From a bacterium (lineage in GTDB: Bacteria > Actinomycetota > Humimicrobiia > Humimicrobiales > Humimicrobiaceae), in assembly GCA_030611285.1 (NCBI GenBank), contig JAUWQC010000073.1:1-5602 (forward strand): DNA of 5,602 nucleotides. Direction: 5' to 3'. A model generated the notes under the pieces. It saw only the letters and a list, made by a program, of their open reading frames with translations, had not been told where the DNA came from and made no database searches. The position numbers were made by a program, and so were the translations under genes. Each line of letters begins with the position of its first letter. Position 1 is the stretch's first letter. Shown here in pieces: positions 5,598 to 5,602 of this stretch.

Positions 5598-5602
5598 TTT
5601 TT

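Noticed and set aside
5541..5602. Open frame from ATG 5541 to the window end
   Set aside because: Only about 20 codons are visible, there is no ribosome-binding site before the ATG, and the strong AAGGAGG inside it points to a start just beyond the window instead.

Overview
The window is AT-rich DNA (about one-third G+C by eye). It holds one compact, same-strand, four-gene operon flanked by repeat-rich intergenic DNA. The genes encode a MarR-family regulator (517-957), a MATE-family multidrug exporter (999-2378), an RND/MMPL-type exporter (2380-4692) and a secreted LolA-like 'outer membrane lipoprotein-sorting' protein (4683-5474). Gene spacing is 41 nt, then 1 nt, then a 10-nt overlap, so the last three genes are almost certainly co-transcribed and probably translationally coupled. 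All four frames are intact.

The left end (1-516) begins with what may be the lysine-rich tail of an upstream gene (stop at 52-54). An AT-rich intergenic stretch with two weak terminator-like hairpins follows. A good sigma-70/sigma-A type promoter (TTGACA at 292, TATAAC at 314) has an imperfect palindrome lying over its spacer and -10, which is the natural candidate for the MarR operator. The predicted leader is about 190 nt long. It contains an inverted-repeat element with CCACGAAT/ATTCGTGG arms (356-457), then a degenerate array with a strict 7-bp period (457-491). After the operon, a second and clearer array of the same type (consensus GTAATNN, eight units, 5480-5535) fills the intergenic space. 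The window ends on a strong Shine-Dalgarno sequence (5591-5597), so another + strand gene probably starts just beyond it.

Functionally this looks like a self-regulated export locus. The MarR protein probably represses its own operon and responds to a small ligand. The MATE protein would move cationic or amphipathic compounds across the inner membrane. The RND exporter and the LolA-fold partner probably move a hydrophobic or lipid-like substrate into or across a periplasm. The LolA-like partner with a signal peptide suggests a diderm cell envelope. AT-richness, these families and the interspersed heptad and CACGAAT repeats would fit an anaerobic diderm bacterium (a diderm Firmicute or a candidate-phylum lineage), but the sequence alone does not settle the taxon. 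No mobile-element genes, CRISPR array, tRNA or rRNA were seen. The points most worth a second look are the matching heptad arrays on both sides of the operon, the pairing of MATE and RND exporters under one MarR regulator, and the possible operator and RNA structures upstream of the first two genes.
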